A stretch of DNA of 64,000 nt from positions 4,610,685-4,674,684 of the forward strand of contig NZ_CP016449.1 of assembly GCF_001713375.1 (NCBI RefSeq), read 5' to 3'. Made by a program: the position numbers and the translations under genes. Below the pieces are notes generated by a model. That model ran no database searches. It saw nothing but the letters and a program-made list of their open reading frames with translations, and was not told the DNA's origin. Position 1 is the stretch's first letter. Each line of letters opens with the position of its first letter. This DNA comes from Hydrogenophaga sp. RAC07. GTDB lineage: Bacteria; Pseudomonadota; Gammaproteobacteria; Burkholderiales; Burkholderiaceae_C. Positions 26,007 to 34,000 of the stretch are shown piece by piece.

Positions 26007-26942
26007 CTACGCAACACGCATCAGCACACTCAGTTCGTCAGCAACATACGAATTGTGAGTGGCGACCATCATGTCTGCAAATGGCAAGCGCCCATCCCAA
26101 CCCGGGAGAGACTCGACGTAGGATCGCAGGCCGTTGAACTGCACTCGCCAACTGCCATTGACAGTTTCTGCGTCGTGACGGCACTCCCTGTACAGGTCCT
26201 CCAGGCCTTTTCCTGACAAGGACAGCACGAGCCCAGCCAAGGTAAATGGCTTACCCAAGCCATTGCGCCTGAAACTCAGCGCTTCAACAATGGCCTGCAG
26301 AGCCTGTTCACCTTGTGGATTTTCTTTAACAAGATGGGCGCTGGCGTTCAGGCGTTGCACCTGGTTCTGTATCTCGGCGCAGATGTCGACCGCGTCCACC
26401 TCCTCGCGCAGCATGCTGAGAAGCGGGTTGCCGTGGTTTGGAGCTGCTGACATGTTCGCCGTTTTAGGACTGCTCAGGCTCAGACGAACTTGAATGAATC
26501 GCAAGATGGACATCAAGTCCAGCATTCTCCGGCTATCCCAGAGCTGAGAAATCGATGGCTCATCGAGCCTGGTCAGGAGAATGTTGATCTGAGAGAAGTC
26601 ATGCGCAAGGCCCGCTGACACAAAATCTTCCTGAGTGAGCCGTTGTCGTGTAAGTCTGTACTGCCCTGCGCGCATGCCTGATTTGTTCAAAAGTTTTGGC
26701 AGGCAGTTTGCGACGTTACGACCCAACGCTAGCAACTCTGCACCTGGCTCTCCCCACCCGGGCATACCCATCCACGACGCGCAGACCTCATCCAACAACC
26801 CTTCGAGGAGCTGTGACCTGCCGAGCAAGGCTCCGTGCTGCCCCCGCATCTCATCGGCCTCGCTTCGCAATGCGTAGAAGGCTACAGCAAAGCCTCCTGC
26901 CGCAACGGTGAGAACCAGGAAGGCAAAGGCGTGCAGGCCCAT
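26007..26942 (-). CDS. Uncharacterised membrane-anchored protein, paralogue 1
   Basis: A 311-aa protein from ATG 26942. One N-terminal membrane helix (HAFAFLVLTVAAGGFAVAFYAL) is followed by a predicted cytoplasmic helical domain. The C-terminal third has a highly conserved block: FRRNGLGKPFTLA, GLEDLYRECRHDAE, GSWRVQFN, LPGWDGRLPF and DMMVATHN. A homologue of exactly the same length (311 aa) lies at 46900-47835. No known domain was recognised. The location between an extracytoplasmic repeat protein and the mer cluster tells little; the other copy sits in the signalling island, so a role in signalling is possible. Confidence 0.75.
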   Translation of the reverse strand: MGLHAFAFLVLTVAAGGFAVAFYALRSEADEMRGQHGALLGRSQLLEGLLDEVCASWMGMPGWGEPGAELLALGRNVANCLPKLLNKSGMRAGQYRLTRQRLTQEDFVSAGLAHDFSQINILLTRLDEPSISQLWDSRRMLDLMSILRFIQVRLSLSSPKTANMSAAPNHGNPLLSMLREEVDAVDICAEIQNQVQRLNASAHLVKENPQGEQALQAIVEALSFRRNGLGKPFTLAGLVLSLSGKGLEDLYRECRHDAETVNGSWRVQFNGLRSYVESLPGWDGRLPFADMMVATHNSYVADELSVLMRVA

Positions 26943-27135
26943 AGAAGAGTCAGTCCTGGGGGTCGTTGGTGAACGAGAGGGTGGTCTGATCTCGATGACA
27001 GGACCGCACGCACGCGCGCGTATTGGCAGGGGGTTTCCAAGAATTGCCAGGCCCTGGGTTGTAGAAGTCTGTCCCGGACATGGAAGCCGCATGCCACAAA
27101 TTTCGCGCAAACTCAAATGATGCTGGTTGCTGATA

Positions 27136-27357
27136 TCAGCCGCAGCAGCCTTTGGACCCGCTCGCCTGTACCGGGGGACACGCAACGGTGCCGTAGGAGC
27201 AGTAGACGCAGCAGTCGCCGGCCTTTGGCTTTAGCACTGCGCCGCACCCCTCGCAGTCATAGAACCACTGACACGCATCCGTGGGCATGGTCTCGACCTT
27301 CGCGTGTCCGCAGCTTGGGCAGGTCAACACGGAGATCAGTTCCGGCTGCGCTGTCAC
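27136..27357 (-). CDS. GDCCVxC-type small Cys-rich protein of the mer cluster
   Basis: A 73-aa protein with 11 cysteines: CPSCGH, CEGCG, GDCCVYCSYG and a terminal KGCCG. The GDCCVxC family is a set of small (seleno)proteins commonly encoded beside merT and merP. The cysteines likely bind Hg(II) or another soft metal in the cytoplasm. The GTG start overlaps the merP stop (GTGA). Its biochemical role is not established. Confidence 0.85.
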   Translation of the reverse strand: MTAQPELISVLTCPSCGHAKVETMPTDACQWFYDCEGCGAVLKPKAGDCCVYCSYGTVACPPVQASGSKGCCG

Positions 27358-27635
27358 TTGGCCACCTTCACGGGTGTCGATGGGAAGCCGGCGTTTTCAG
27401 TGGCCCTCGAAAGGGTCGCCACATCTACCTTGGTGTCGTCGTACACCACAGTCGTCTGCCGCTTGGCGAGGTCGCTCTTAATGGAGGCGACGCCAGGCAC
27501 CTTTGATAGCGCGGCCTTGATCGTCACGGGGCAAGACGCGCAGCTCATTGTGGGTACAGACAAGGTGACGGTCTGGGTGTCGGCGAAAGCAGGACCAGCT
27601 GCGAAGAGCGCGATAAGAAAGAGTGCAGTTTTCAT
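27354..27635 (-). CDS. merP: Periplasmic mercury-binding protein MerP
   Basis: A 93-aa protein with a signal peptide (MKTALFLIALFAAGPAFAD) and an HMA domain with VPTMSCASCPVTIKAAL, the two cysteines of which take Hg(II) in the periplasm and pass it to MerT. It is separated from merT by 7 bases, and its stop overlaps the next gene. Length is typical (about 91 aa). There is no merA in the window, so Hg(II) taken up here would need a reductase elsewhere. Confidence 0.92.
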   Translation of the reverse strand: MKTALFLIALFAAGPAFADTQTVTLSVPTMSCASCPVTIKAALSKVPGVASIKSDLAKRQTTVVYDDTKVDVATLSRATENAGFPSTPVKVAK

Positions 27636-27642
27636 GTAAACC

Positions 27643-28014
27643 TCAATAGAACAGTGGGGCGACAAGAGGAAATCCAAGAACGACGAGGAGGAGGATCACC
27701 CCCATCACGAAAACAGCTTTCTGGGCATGCTTGCCCTCTGGCGTGGCACAGGCGCGATCGTCCTCGCACACAGGTGCGCGCCAAATCTTGCGCCAGGCCA
27801 TGAAGAGGGCCAGAACGGCTATCGTAAGGAAGATGGGCTGGTACAGCTCGAAGGCAGCGAGCTGTCCTATCCAGGCGCCTGACACGCCAATTAAGACCAG
27901 TACCAGTGGGGCAACGCAGCAAAGAGAGGCCAGAAAGGCGGCAAAGATCGCTGCCCCAAGTACAGGTGATGCGGAGCTCGTAGCTCCCTGTGTCGGCGGT
28001 TTCTCGGTTTTCAT
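27643..28014 (-). CDS. merT: Mercuric ion transporter MerT
   Basis: A 123-aa inner membrane protein with three predicted helices (about 19-45, 50-72, 100-120), the Cys pair in the first helix (LASLCCVAPLVLV) and a cytoplasmic loop with two cysteines (APVCEDDRACAT). It receives Hg(II) from MerP. The ATG is seven bases after the -10 box of a MerR-type promoter, so its mRNA may be nearly leaderless. Length is typical (about 116 aa). Confidence 0.92.
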   Translation of the reverse strand: MKTEKPPTQGATSSASPVLGAAIFAAFLASLCCVAPLVLVLIGVSGAWIGQLAAFELYQPIFLTIAVLALFMAWRKIWRAPVCEDDRACATPEGKHAQKAVFVMGVILLLVVLGFPLVAPLFY

Positions 28015-28021
28015 GCTGCCA

Positions 28022-28052
28022 AGACTAAGGCCGTACTAGGCTACGGAGTCAA
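28022..28052 (-). promoter_or_regulatory. MerR-type promoter/operator of merT
   Basis: On the minus strand, TTGACT (28052-28047) and TAGTCT (28027-28022) are separated by 19 bases, the over-long spacer typical of MerR-controlled promoters. The spacer holds the dyad CCGTAGCCTAGTACGG (28031-28046). MerR bound there would untwist the DNA on metal binding. Confidence 0.82.
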
Positions 28053-28091
28053 GGCCATTGGCTCGGGATGGTCACTCCAGCGGACCTGGGC

Positions 28092-28520
28092 TCATTCAGA
28101 GCTACTGGTTTCGGTCGGTGCATGAAAGGAAGCGATCAGGGGGCAAGCCACTTTGCCCCGACCAACGCGGCAAGCCTTCACCAGGCCGGACAGAGCCAAT
28201 TCCATGCGCGCCAACTCCGCTAACTTCCTTCGGATCTCGACAAGTTTCGCTTCTGCAAGGGCGCTTGCCTGCTTGCATTGGGCACCATCCTCAAGCCTCA
28301 GAAGCTCCCCGACTTCATCCAAGCTGAACCCCACACTCTGCGCGGACTTGATAAAGCGCAGCCTTTCAACGTCGGCAGCGCCATAGCGGCGGATGCTCCC
28401 GGCCTGCCGCGGTGGCTCGGACAGCAGCGTCTTGCGCTGATAGAACCTGATCGTTTCCACATTGACGCCGGCAAGGGCACCAAACTCGCCAATGGTCAGG
28501 TGATCGTTGTGCAGGTTCAT
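28092..28520 (-). CDS. merR: MerR-family mercury-responsive regulator
   Basis: A 142-aa MerR protein: an N-terminal winged HTH ([34 protein letters not shown]) and a dimerisation helix. The metal cysteines C82 (AQCKQAS), C117 (KACRVG) and C126 (VACPLI) match the three Hg-binding cysteines of MerR. Unlike the divergent layout of Tn21, it reads in the same direction as merT, 77 bases upstream. A second dyad overlaps its own start region (28529-28544), suggesting autoregulation. Confidence 0.9.
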   Translation of the reverse strand: MNLHNDHLTIGEFGALAGVNVETIRFYQRKTLLSEPPRQAGSIRRYGAADVERLRFIKSAQSVGFSLDEVGELLRLEDGAQCKQASALAEAKLVEIRRKLAELARMELALSGLVKACRVGRGKVACPLIASFHAPTETSSSE

Positions 28521-28528
28521 TCGATGCT

Positions 28529-28544
28529 CCGTAGTTAGCTACGG
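28529..28544. promoter_or_regulatory. Second MerR-type dyad upstream of merR
   Basis: The perfect dyad CCGTAGTTAGCTACGG lies 9-24 bases before the merR ATG. Its arms (CCGTA/TACGG) are the same as those of the merT operator. It probably serves autoregulation of merR. No clean -35/-10 pair with it was found. Confidence 0.6.
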
Positions 28545-28719
28545 TTCCAGCGTAGCGCAGTCCAAGCTGCGAGCCCTGCTGATCGATGCTCGGCGCTGCG
28601 GTTTGTCTGCGGTGTCCATGCACCTCCGGCTGAGCGAATAGAGACAAGCCAATGTCGAACTCGCTGAACGCCGCTACAAGTGGTTCTTCGAGGGACTCAT
28701 GGATCGCCGTCACTCTCTG

Positions 28720-28860
28720 GCCGCACTGCGCTCCAACGTCTGCAGCACCCTCACGAGCTGACACTCAACTCCTTAAATTGCCTGGTCCTGGATGACCGAA
28801 ATGCGGCAACGACTGCGGGCTCAGCTTTCCAATCACAAAGTCGGCTGTCGCTGCACAACT
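28720..28860 (+). repeat. Dispersed non-coding repeat, copy A
   Basis: About 140 bases align with the complement of 62058-62200. The best blocks are TGCAGCACCCT, CTGGATGACCGAAATGCGG and GACTGCGGGCTCAGCTTTCC. Open frames across it are not supported. The rest of 28545-29127 holds no recognised gene. Confidence 0.6.
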
Positions 28861-29127
28861 GCCATCCAGCACGAATTTTGAAGTGCAAAACGAGCTGGAA
28901 GATCCAGTTCCTCAACTCGGGGCTTGGCCAAAACGCGGACTGCGTTGTATTCCAGAAGGACGACCTAGTTCGGCTTCACGAACGACAAAGCCTCTCCCAG
29001 TTGGCGACGCACCATAGCTGTGTGAAAGGCAACGCGTCAGCATGCGTTGGTGACTTCGAGGATCCTTCTAGGTCGCCAAGGTCCTGAGCACCTTCCTGTC
29101 GGAGGCCAGGTGAGCTCGGATCCTTGA

Positions 29128-29343
29128 TCAGGTCTGATCGGAGCTGCTCGTTCGCTCGAGCAACTCCGGTAAATCGATGCCGAAGTAGTCACACAGCTTG
29201 TCCAGCACGTCGATCTCCACTCGTTCAGCTGTCTCGTAATACAGCCGCGTCAGAGTGCCGCGATTGATTCCGGTATCCCTGGCAACGTCGGCGATCTTGA
29301 GCTTTCGCTCCCCGAGCAGTCGGGCGAAGTGACATCGGATCAT
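29128..29343 (-). CDS. Small XRE-family repressor of the integrase module
   Basis: A 71-aa protein consisting of one Cro/C1-type HTH (ARLLGERKLKIADVARDTGI then RGTLTRLYY). The C-terminus is acidic (GIDLPELLERTSSSDQ). Such short XRE proteins control the neighbouring excisionase and integrase genes. It is divergent from those genes, and the 150-base gap between them carries repeated motifs (29375-29440) that could be its operators. Length is typical of the Cro subgroup. Confidence 0.82.
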   Translation of the reverse strand: MIRCHFARLLGERKLKIADVARDTGINRGTLTRLYYETAERVEIDVLDKLCDYFGIDLPELLERTSSSDQT

Positions 29344-29374
29344 GACCTTGTTTTGTAGAAAATGATCTTCTGAA

Positions 29375-29440
29375 GACCAAAAAGACTTGTGGCGGCGTAA
29401 AAATCAGATACACTGACCTGTAGGAGATCAAAAAGACCTG
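29375..29440. promoter_or_regulatory. Candidate operator repeats of the XRE repressor
   Basis: GACCAAAAAGACTTG (29375-29389) and GATCAAAAAGACCTG (29426-29440) are direct repeats with two mismatches, 51 bases apart centre to centre, in the gap between the divergent repressor and excisionase-like genes. A matching inverted half-site may lie at 29436-29459. Confidence 0.5.
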
Positions 29441-29493
29441 GTTTTTTGCAAACTGGTCTCCCAGTGTAACTGTTCATTGAAAGGACATCCACC

Positions 29494-29754
29494 ATGCAAG
29501 TCGCTATCCCTGAAGCTGGCCCTCAAACATATCTGACGACCGCGGAGTTGTCGGCCTTGATCAAATATGACTCGAGGACGATCCGAGATCGCCTGAAGGA
29601 CAGTGTGTTGATCGAGGGTCGTCATTACATCCGCCCCTTCGGAGGCCGCAAGACGCTTTACATCTGGGAGCACATCCAAGAGGACATGGCGCGCTACTCG
29701 CACATGTCGAGCTCTCCCATTCCAATGACCAACGGAGGAGCGCTCCGTGGGTAG
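29494..29754 (+). CDS. Excisionase/AlpA-like DNA-binding protein
   Basis: An 86-aa protein with a winged-helix pattern of the excisionase type (YLTTAELSALIKYDSRTIRD, HYIRPFGGRKTLYIWEHIQE). The ATG follows GAAAGGA. It overlaps the integrase gene by 8 bases, as expected for a recombination directionality factor or an AlpA-like activator. Function is inferred from size and position. Confidence 0.7.
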   Translation: MQVAIPEAGPQTYLTTAELSALIKYDSRTIRDRLKDSVLIEGRHYIRPFGGRKTLYIWEHIQEDMARYSHMSSSPIPMTNGGALRG

Positions 29755-31270
29755 TATTCGCCGCCGCTCAGAATCTGGGCTCCTGTTCCTGGACTTCGTG
29801 CTTCAGGGCCAGCGGATGCGCGAGCAGACTGCATTGCCTGATACCCCGGTCAACCGCAAGCGCCTCCACAAGGCCCTTGAACGCATCGAAGGCGACATCG
29901 CCCTCGGCACCTTCGACTACCAGAAGACCTTCGGCAAGCCTCTGCCATCGGGTCAGCCGGTGGCCGAAGCCGCTGCAGAAGAAGGCAAGTCAGAACTGCA
30001 GCGCAACCCCATGTCACGCACCGGCACACCTACCTTCAAGGAGTTCGCCGACATGTGGTTCTCGGAGTCGGAAGTCTCCTGGCGCCGCAGCTACAAGGTC
30101 ACGCAGCGTGGGTCGATCGACCAGTACCTCATCCCTTACTTCGGGGAGAAGGAGGTCGGCCAGATCACCAAGGCAGACGTACTGGCATTTCGGGCAACAC
30201 TCGCCAAAGTAACCACCCGAAAATCCCAGAGCACATTGTCCAACCGTCGCATCAACTCCGTGATGAAGCCGTTGCGCCAGATCCTCAACGAAGCAGCCGA
30301 CCGCCTCGAGTTTACTTCCGCGTTCCGCAACATCAAGCCGCTGAAGATGAAGCGCAGCGACGTGATGCCGTTCACCCTGGACGAGGTGCAGCAGATCCTC
30401 ACCACTGTGCGGGCGGACTACCGCCAGTACTTCACGGTGCGCTTCTTCACTGGCATGAGAACGGGTGAAGCCCACGGCCTCAAGTGGAAGTACATCGACT
30501 TTGAGCGCCGTCTGATCCTGGTGCGCGAGGCCATCGTGCTCAAGGAAGAGGACGAGCTCAAGACCGACGGCAGTGTGCGCGACATCCAGATGAACGATCT
30601 GGTGTTCGATGCGCTGCAGGCGCAGTTCAAGGTGACGGGCAAGACCTCCGAGTTCGTCTTCTGCAACCGCAACGGCACGCCCATCGACAACCAGAATTTT
30701 CTGAACCGGGTGTGGTCACCGCTCTTGCGCCACCTGGACATCCCGCACCGCCGGGCCTACCAGATGCGCCACACCGCGGCCACCTTGTGGCTGGCCTCGG
30801 GCGAAGCACCGGAGTGGATCGCGCGCCAGCTCGGCCACACCAGCACCGAGATGCTGTTTCGGGTCTACAGCCGCTACGTGCCCAACCTGACGCGGCGCGA
30901 CGGCTCGGCCATGGAGCGCCTGCTCAAGCAGCACATCTCGGTGGCACCGGTGCAGGGGAGCGTTATCCGCTTGTCCGAAGAAGCTCAGACATTGGAACTG
31001 GTGGAGCACCAATATGCGAAAGCCTTTCAACCCATCGAGAGTGCCGCGTCTGCGGGGGTGGACTACGCAAGTGCACAGTGCACCCGTACTGCGTCGCATC
31101 AGCACGCAGACGACACGGCAACGGGTGACCCGCACAGCAAAGAGCAACCCGTTGAGGTCTTGTTCCCCCGCTCAGCTGCGCGCCGAAAGAACACGACCAA
31201 GGCGCAACCACTGAGCCCGCTGTCCTTCTTGCGCTCGGCGACCTCCGCCGAACGTTCTCCGCAGGACTAG
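29747..31270 (+). CDS. Tyrosine recombinase (integrase)
   Basis: A 507-aa integrase starting at GTG 29747 behind GGAGG. The N-terminal region (1-60) is an Arm DNA-binding domain of the DUF3596 type (RSESGLLFLDFVLQGQRMRE). A core-binding SAM-like domain follows (about 95-195). The catalytic domain holds FTGMRTGEAHGLKW (Arg I), YQMRHTAATLWL (His-x-x-Arg region), LGHTS and the Tyr in FRVYSRYV. About 120 extra residues after the catalytic Tyr form an unusual, low-complexity C-terminal tail. No att repeats were identified in the window. Confidence 0.9.
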   Translation: MGSIRRRSESGLLFLDFVLQGQRMREQTALPDTPVNRKRLHKALERIEGDIALGTFDYQKTFGKPLPSGQPVAEAAAEEGKSELQRNPMSRTGTPTFKEFADMWFSESEVSWRRSYKVTQRGSIDQYLIPYFGEKEVGQITKADVLAFRATLAKVTTRKSQSTLSNRRINSVMKPLRQILNEAADRLEFTSAFRNIKPLKMKRSDVMPFTLDEVQQILTTVRADYRQYFTVRFFTGMRTGEAHGLKWKYIDFERRLILVREAIVLKEEDELKTDGSVRDIQMNDLVFDALQAQFKVTGKTSEFVFCNRNGTPIDNQNFLNRVWSPLLRHLDIPHRRAYQMRHTAATLWLASGEAPEWIARQLGHTSTEMLFRVYSRYVPNLTRRDGSAMERLLKQHISVAPVQGSVIRLSEEAQTLELVEHQYAKAFQPIESAASAGVDYASAQCTRTASHQHADDTATGDPHSKEQPVEVLFPRSAARRKNTTKAQPLSPLSFLRSATSAERSPQD

Positions 31271-31419
31271 CAAACCCACAAGCAGATACCCCACCTGCCG
31301 CAGCCCGAACGTTCGCTCGGGACAGCAGGAAGGGCGGAGCTTTGCCCAAACCTTTTCAGACGTCGACGTCTTCACCCTCATTCGCGATGCCTGCGGGCAT
31401 CCACCTCAAGGATCACACC

Positions 31420-31782
31420 ATGCACATTCGCACCCTCATTTTCTCGAGCAAACCTCCGTTGACCCGTGTCAACGGCAAGCCTCGTCTGATCTGGCGAAAG
31501 CACCCCGCGCCCAAGACCCGCCGCTTGATTCCTGGGCGCGTACACCACGTGTCCACCTTCGCCTTTGTCGCACTCGAGGCGGCCACTAAAAACCTCAAAC
31601 CGTCAGAGCGCGCAGCCCTGGTGGACTGGTTCAGTAGGGAGCGCATTCAGGTGGCCATGGACCACAAGGGCCACCACTTCAACGTGACCCTGCGCTCGAC
31701 CGTCCTGATCGACCGCAAGGACGTCCACACCGAGCAGAAGACCGCCTCGGGCGATCCGCAAGACCCCTCTGGCCGAGAGTGA
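31420..31782 (+). CDS. Hypothetical protein of the integrase module
   Basis: A 120-aa basic protein from ATG 31420 (an upstream in-frame start at 31342 is less likely). It has a short strand-rich start (MHIRTLIFSSKPPLTRVNGK), a basic segment (RKHPAPKTRRLIPGRVHH) and a helix then strands. No domain was recognised. Its position after the integrase and before two other unknowns suggests cargo of a small integrative element. Confidence 0.55.
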   Translation: MHIRTLIFSSKPPLTRVNGKPRLIWRKHPAPKTRRLIPGRVHHVSTFAFVALEAATKNLKPSERAALVDWFSRERIQVAMDHKGHHFNVTLRSTVLIDRKDVHTEQKTASGDPQDPSGRE

Positions 31783-31919
31783 AGCCTTCGCAAGTGGTCT
31801 CGGCCGTCTGATCCCGCTTGTTCCTCGGTGCAGCAAGCCGCATCCGTGCACCGAGGTCTCACCGCCACATCAATCACCACCCGATCCGAATCGCATTCCC
31901 ACACATCTCAGGATTTCAA

Positions 31920-32717
31920 ATGAACAAACCCACCCGCAACCGCATCGTCACCACCTCCTTCAACCAAGCCGAGTTCGCCGCGTTCATGAAGAACTCCCCC
32001 AGAGAGGTGACATCGCAGCGCCTGAGCCTGGGCCGCCTGTTCGACCCGAACTGGGCCAACGCCGACTTGTGTGCCTCGGTGCATGCGCAGTTGCCCCTGC
32101 ACATGCCACCAATGCTGATCGAATTCATCAAGACTGCGCTTAGCGACGCAACGGTACGCCGTGCGTACCTCCAGCCGCGTCTGCATGCGAGCCAGCTGGA
32201 GCTGCTCACGCCGTGGAAGGGCGCCTTGGACGCAGGCGTTCGTGCCTACCTCTCGCCCATGCTGTCACCGGGCGAAGCAGACATGGCATTCACTGCTGCG
32301 TTTGTGGCGCCCATCTCCCGCTTCACCGTGCTGCTTCCCGTCGCCGAGTCGGGCGGTGCGGAGCAGGGCGCGCAGGGCGGTGCGAAACATCGCGTTGACC
32401 AAGGTATTGACCAAGGCGCTGATGAAAGCACCGATGACGGCCGGGAGGATGATCGTCCAGTGGTGCTGCCGGCGGATCCGAACACCCTGCGTGTTGACCT
32501 GCTGCACGACGCGTTGCGCCAGCTCGCCCGCCGCAGCACCGGCATGGCCGACACCATCAGCGCCGTGCTGAATCTGGACCGTGCCGCCTTTGAGGTGGAT
32601 CCCGAGCAGGTGGCGCGTCTTACTGGGGTTGTGGCGCTGGCTGTCACCCCGTTGCACAACCTCTGGCCCGTTACCGTCCAGGAGCGCGCGCTGTCGGTCA
32701 AGTACCTGCGTCCCTGA
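31920..32717 (+). CDS. Hypothetical protein of the integrase module
   Basis: A 265-aa protein starting at ATG 31920. Helical N-terminal half (SFNQAEFAAFMKNSPREVTS), a Gln/Gly/Asp-rich linker around 150-185 (GAEQGAQGG, DQGIDQGADE), then a second helical part. No membrane helix. The linker may separate two interaction domains. No family was recognised. Confidence 0.55.
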   Translation: MNKPTRNRIVTTSFNQAEFAAFMKNSPREVTSQRLSLGRLFDPNWANADLCASVHAQLPLHMPPMLIEFIKTALSDATVRRAYLQPRLHASQLELLTPWKGALDAGVRAYLSPMLSPGEADMAFTAAFVAPISRFTVLLPVAESGGAEQGAQGGAKHRVDQGIDQGADESTDDGREDDRPVVLPADPNTLRVDLLHDALRQLARRSTGMADTISAVLNLDRAAFEVDPEQVARLTGVVALAVTPLHNLWPVTVQERALSVKYLRP

Positions 32718-32866
32718 ATCGCAGGGCAGGACCCGGCCGCCAGACCTTCAAAAAATCCTCGCGCCGCGCCCTTGACACAGATCTCTTTCGTGAGATTTTG
32801 GATATGCGACCTCGCACATCACGAATCCATCACAACTGCATCACGAAAAAATCAGAAAGAAATCAG

Positions 32867-33682
32867 ATGACCGACACAACACCCCCCAACCCGGAAAGCA
32901 CGACGGAGCAGAGCAAGACGATCGTCCACGAATTGTGGAGAGGAAACATCTGCATCGAGCTGACCGGGCACTTAAATATTTTTGTCGGGCACAAGCTGGA
33001 GCACATCACGCCGGCCATGCTTGCCTTGAAATCCGGCGTCCGTCCTGAGAAGGTCATTTGGGAAGCGTTCCCCAACTGGCAAACACAGCATTGGGAGCAA
33101 ACAGTCCCTTTGACTACCCCGCCCACCCCCATGCTGACGAGCCCTGATGGCTCTCACATTCTGCTGCGCCCGGCGCAAGGCGAGTCCACGCGAAAGATTG
33201 ATCTGATCAAAGCGTTTCACGATTGGATGCTGGCATGGAAGGCCGAAGAATGCGCGATGGTATGCGCCAGTGAGGATGAGATTGAAGAGCAACATGAGGA
33301 AGAGGTGGCGCCAGATCCAGTTGAAACCCCTCGCCCCAAACCGAGCCCGTTCGGCTTGGGGTCCTTCGTGGTCACCGCAGGGCTTCTGTTCTTGGCATAT
33401 GACGCACTCAAGATCTTCATTCCGGCGGAGATCACCAAACGCGAGTCGATCGGCGTTCTAGTGTCTGCCAGTTCGTCTGATGACTGGAGTTTTCCGTGGC
33501 TGCTGGAGACTGATCGCGGTGTGTACCCAGTGGGCAAGGTGTTGATGGTCGACAAGGGTGCACCGCTAACCCTGATTTCGCTGAGCAACGGAAGACACGC
33601 TGTGTGCGATGAGCGGCTGGTCGTGTGTGCCCGCACCGTGGGGGAGGAGCGGCGGATTGCTGCCAAGGTAGGTGGGCAATGA
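32867..33682 (+). CDS. Hypothetical protein with one membrane helix
   Basis: A 271-aa protein from ATG 32867 behind AAAGAAA. A probable membrane helix lies near residue 170 (GSFVVTAGLLFLAYDALKIF). The N-terminal cytoplasmic part is acidic toward the helix (EDEIEEQHEEEVAPD). The C-terminal part is strand-rich with two cysteines (AVCDERLVVCAR). No family was recognised. Last rightward gene of the integrase module. Confidence 0.6.
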   Translation: MTDTTPPNPESTTEQSKTIVHELWRGNICIELTGHLNIFVGHKLEHITPAMLALKSGVRPEKVIWEAFPNWQTQHWEQTVPLTTPPTPMLTSPDGSHILLRPAQGESTRKIDLIKAFHDWMLAWKAEECAMVCASEDEIEEQHEEEVAPDPVETPRPKPSPFGLGSFVVTAGLLFLAYDALKIFIPAEITKRESIGVLVSASSSDDWSFPWLLETDRGVYPVGKVLMVDKGAPLTLISLSNGRHAVCDERLVVCARTVGEERRIAAKVGGQ

Positions 33683-34000
33683 CAAAATCCCCAAGAGTCA
33701 AGCTCGCACCAGTGAAAACGCATCTGCTTTCCATCAATGAAGCCTGACGTGGAGTTGACTATCTCTGGTGCGCTGATCCCTGACGGGATCACTGGCTCCT
33801 AGCTCAAGCGTCAAGTTCGCTGCACAGCGCCACAGGTTGTGCGTCTATTGATGAGCGGTACCTGCCAGAGAAAACGCGTCATCCTTTTTCGACCTCACAG
33901 GAGGCTGCGCACTTGCGAATGTGCATTCACGCGTAGCGAGCGGATGGCGGCCGTCAGGAAGCGCTTGGAGCTGCGCGGCATTGAGGAAGTCAAGAAAAAA
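33683..34000. other. Region without a gene
   Basis: 318 bases between the last integrase-module gene and the hybrid kinase. An open plus-strand frame extends over the kinase gene and is a shadow. No att-like repeat or terminator was found. Confidence 0.35.

Noticed and set aside
28366..28764. 132-codon minus-strand frame upstream of merR
   Set aside because: It overlaps merR in another frame and crosses the non-coding repeat; no start or domain.
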